From an uncultured Acidimicrobiaceae bacterium (GTDB taxonomy: Bacteria; Actinomycetota; Acidimicrobiia; Acidimicrobiales; Ilumatobacteraceae): a DNA stretch of 16,688 nt. Below, piece by piece: positions 15,031 through 16,688 of the stretch. The stretch lies in NCBI GenBank assembly GCA_903919215.1, contig CAIXHI010000196.1, positions 1 through 16,688 of the forward strand, written 5' to 3'. Within the stretch, counting starts at the first letter, position 1; each line of letters opens with the position of its first letter. Made by a program: the position numbers and the translations under genes. Below the pieces are notes generated by a model. The model saw only the letters and a program-made list of their open reading frames with translations. It had not been told where the DNA came from and ran no database searches.

Positions 15031-16688
15031 GCTCCACTTCCATGCGTACCCACCAGTGCGGCGAGCTGCGCCCCGAGCACATCGGCCAGCGCGTCGTCCT
15101 CACCGGCTGGGTGGCCACCCGCCGCGAACACGGCGAGAAGCTGGCCTTCGTCGACCTCCGCGATCACAGCGGCATCACGCAGTGCGTCGTCCGCAACGAT
15201 GTCGACGTTCGTTCCGAGTACGTGATTCGCGTCTCCGGTGTTGTCGCCGCCCGGCCCGCCGAGAACCTGAACGACCGTATCGCCACAGGCGGTGTCGAGA
15301 TCCAGGAGTGCGAGGTCGAGGTACTCAACGCCGCCGAGCCGCCGCCGTTCCCGGTGAACGAGCGCGCTGATCAGGTGGCCGAGAACACCCGCCTGCAGCA
15401 CCGCTACATCGATATCCGTCGCGAGCGCATGCAGCGCAACCTGCGCCTGCGGTCGCGTGTGAACTCGGCGATCCGCCTGGCGATGGAAGACCAGGGCTTC
15501 GTCGAGGTGGAGACGCCGATGCTGGTGCCCAGCACGCCCGAAGGTGCCCGCGAGTTCATCGTTCCCAGCCGCCAGCAGCCCGGTTCGTTCTACGCCTTGC
15601 CGCAGAGCCCGCAGCTGTTCAAGCAGTTGCTGATGGTCGCCGGTATCGACCGCTACTACCAGTTGGCTCGTTGCCTGCGCGACGAAGACCTGCGCGCCGA
15701 CCGTCAGTACGAGTTCATGCAGCTCGACGCGGAGATGAGCTTCGTCAACCAGGATGATGTGCACACTGCGATCGGGGCCGCCGTGCTGGCCGCCGCCCGC
15801 GCCGCTGGGCAGGAGCCGGGCGAGATCATCAAGATCACGTGGCACGAGGCGATGAACCGCTTCGGTAGCGACAAGCCCGACATGCGCTTCGGCATGGAAC
15901 TCACCGAGCTCACCGACGTGTTCGCCGCCACGGAGTTCAAGGCGTTCGCCGGAGCGAAGTGCATCAAGGGCATCAACGCCTCGGGGAAGGCGGAGGAGTA
16001 CGGCCGCAACAAGCTCGACCACATGACCGATCGGGCCAAGCAGATGGGTGCCAAGGGCCTCGTGTGGTTGAAGGTCGCCGCTGACGGCGCGTTCGAATCG
16101 CCCGTTGCCAAGTTCATCAGCGACGCCGAGCGTGCCGAGCTCACGAGCCGCCTCGACGCCAAGCCTGGCGACCTGATCCTGATCGTCGCCGATGAGTGGA
16201 CCACCACCTGCGAAGTGCTCGGCACGTTGCGCAACGACCTCGGTCGTCCGCCGGTGTTCGAGGGTCCGTATCGCTACCTGTGGGTCGTCGACTTCCCGAT
16301 GTTCATCGGCGTCGACGACGTCAGCGGGCGTCCGAAGCCTGGTCACCACCCGTTCACGCAGCCGCACCCCGACGATGTGCACCTGCTGGAAACAGACCCG
16401 ATGAGCGTCCGCAGCCAGGCCTACGACCTCGTGCTCAACGGTTGGGAGTTGGGCTCTGGCTCGATCCGAATCCACCAACCCGAGCTGCAGGCGCGCATCT
16501 TCTCGCTGCTCGGGATCAGCGATGAAGAGGCCCAGAAGAAATTCGGCTTCTTCCTCAACCCGTTCAAGTTCGGCGCCCCGCCGCACGGCGGGTTCGCCTT
16601 CGGCATCGACCGTCTCGTCGCCATCCTGGCCGGCGAGGAGAACATCCGTGAGGTCATCGCCTTCCCGAAGACGCAGTCCGGTCTCGAC
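15027..16688 (+). CDS. aspS: Aspartyl-tRNA synthetase, 3'-truncated by window end
   Basis: Class II synthetase that charges tRNA-Asp. The frame runs open to the last base, giving 554 of an expected 590 or so residues. An OB-fold anticodon domain (about residues 8-110) is followed by the catalytic core. Landmarks are LQHRYIDIRRERMQ, the flipping loop SRQQPGSFYALPQSPQLFKQ, motif 2 with YQLARCLRDEDLRADRQYEFMQLDAEMSF, the bacterial GAD insertion, the PHPDDVHLLETDP stretch, and motif 3 GFAFGIDRLVAILAG. His35 in RREHGEKLAFVDLRD falls at the position where His is linked to non-discriminating AspRS, which also charges tRNA-Asn. The loop is one residue longer than the usual RRDHGG form. A non-discriminating enzyme would need GatCAB elsewhere in the genome. 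The start overlaps the hisS stop by 4 bp, so the two synthetases are coupled. Confidence 0.97.
   Translation, partial: MSSTSMRTHQCGELRPEHIGQRVVLTGWVATRREHGEKLAFVDLRDHSGITQCVVRNDVDVRSEYVIRVSGVVAARPAENLNDRIATGGVEIQECEVEVLNAAEPPPFPVNERADQVAENTRLQHRYIDIRRERMQRNLRLRSRVNSAIRLAMEDQGFVEVETPMLVPSTPEGAREFIVPSRQQPGSFYALPQSPQLFKQLLMVAGIDRYYQLARCLRDEDLRADRQYEFMQLDAEMSFVNQDDVHTAIGAAVLAAARAAGQEPGEIIKITWHEAMNRFGSDKPDMRFGMELTELTDVFAATEFKAFAGAKCIKGINASGKAEEYGRNKLDHMTDRAKQMGAKGLVWLKVAADGAFESPVAKFISDAERAELTSRLDAKPGDLILIVADEWTTTCEVLGTLRNDLGRPPVFEGPYRYLWVVDFPMFIGVDDVSGRPKPGHHPFTQPHPDDVHLLETDPMSVRSQAYDLVLNGWELGSGSIRIHQPELQARIFSLLGISDEEAQKKFGFFLNPFKFGAPPHGGFAFGIDRLVAILAGEENIREVIAFPKTQSGLD

Noticed and set aside
14973..16586. 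Minus-strand open frame of 537 codons opposite aspS
   Set aside because: A shadow frame. The plus strand reads a complete AspRS catalytic core.

Overview
The window is high-GC bacterial chromosome and fits a member of the Actinomycetota, most likely the Acidimicrobiia (Ilumatobacter-like). This is inferred from base composition, a monomeric NADP-dependent isocitrate dehydrogenase, the apt-rel-hisS-aspS order, -10 boxes close to start codons, and the style of the Tgt, SecD and AspRS proteins. I ran no database search, so the class is a judgement from memory.

Left part (1-3114): the C-terminal portion of an EamA/DMT-family membrane transporter on + meets, tail to tail with a 14-bp overlap, a minus-strand pair made of an acyl-CoA dehydrogenase and a metallo-beta-lactamase-fold protein related to alkyl sulfatases. 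This is accessory-type metabolism. Middle (3115-5540): a short divergent promoter region, the monomeric isocitrate dehydrogenase gene, and a perfect 24-bp-arm hairpin that closes this transcription unit.

Right part (5541-16688): nine tightly packed housekeeping genes on +: queA, tgt, yajC, secD, secF, apt, rel, hisS and aspS, the last cut by the window end. QueA and Tgt build queuosine in the tRNA wobble position. YajC-SecD-SecF is the accessory complex of the Sec translocon. Apt salvages adenine, Rel makes and breaks (p)ppGpp, and HisRS and AspRS charge tRNA. Junctions are stop-to-start, GTGA, TGATG or ATGA contacts except before yajC (98 bp), apt (22 bp) and hisS (46 bp), where internal promoters are likely.

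No undescribed defence, mobile or biosynthetic system is visible. The points most worth a second look are: a recurring TANNNT box placed 6-9 nt before start codons at five genes, which suggests leaderless or near-leaderless mRNAs; the long perfect hairpin between icd and queA; a Thr/Ser/Gly-rich, DNA-repeat-encoded insert in SecD between two cysteines; an 11-bp-spaced direct repeat at the icd promoter; and active-site substitutions in the sulfatase-like protein, the acyl-CoA dehydrogenase and Tgt.
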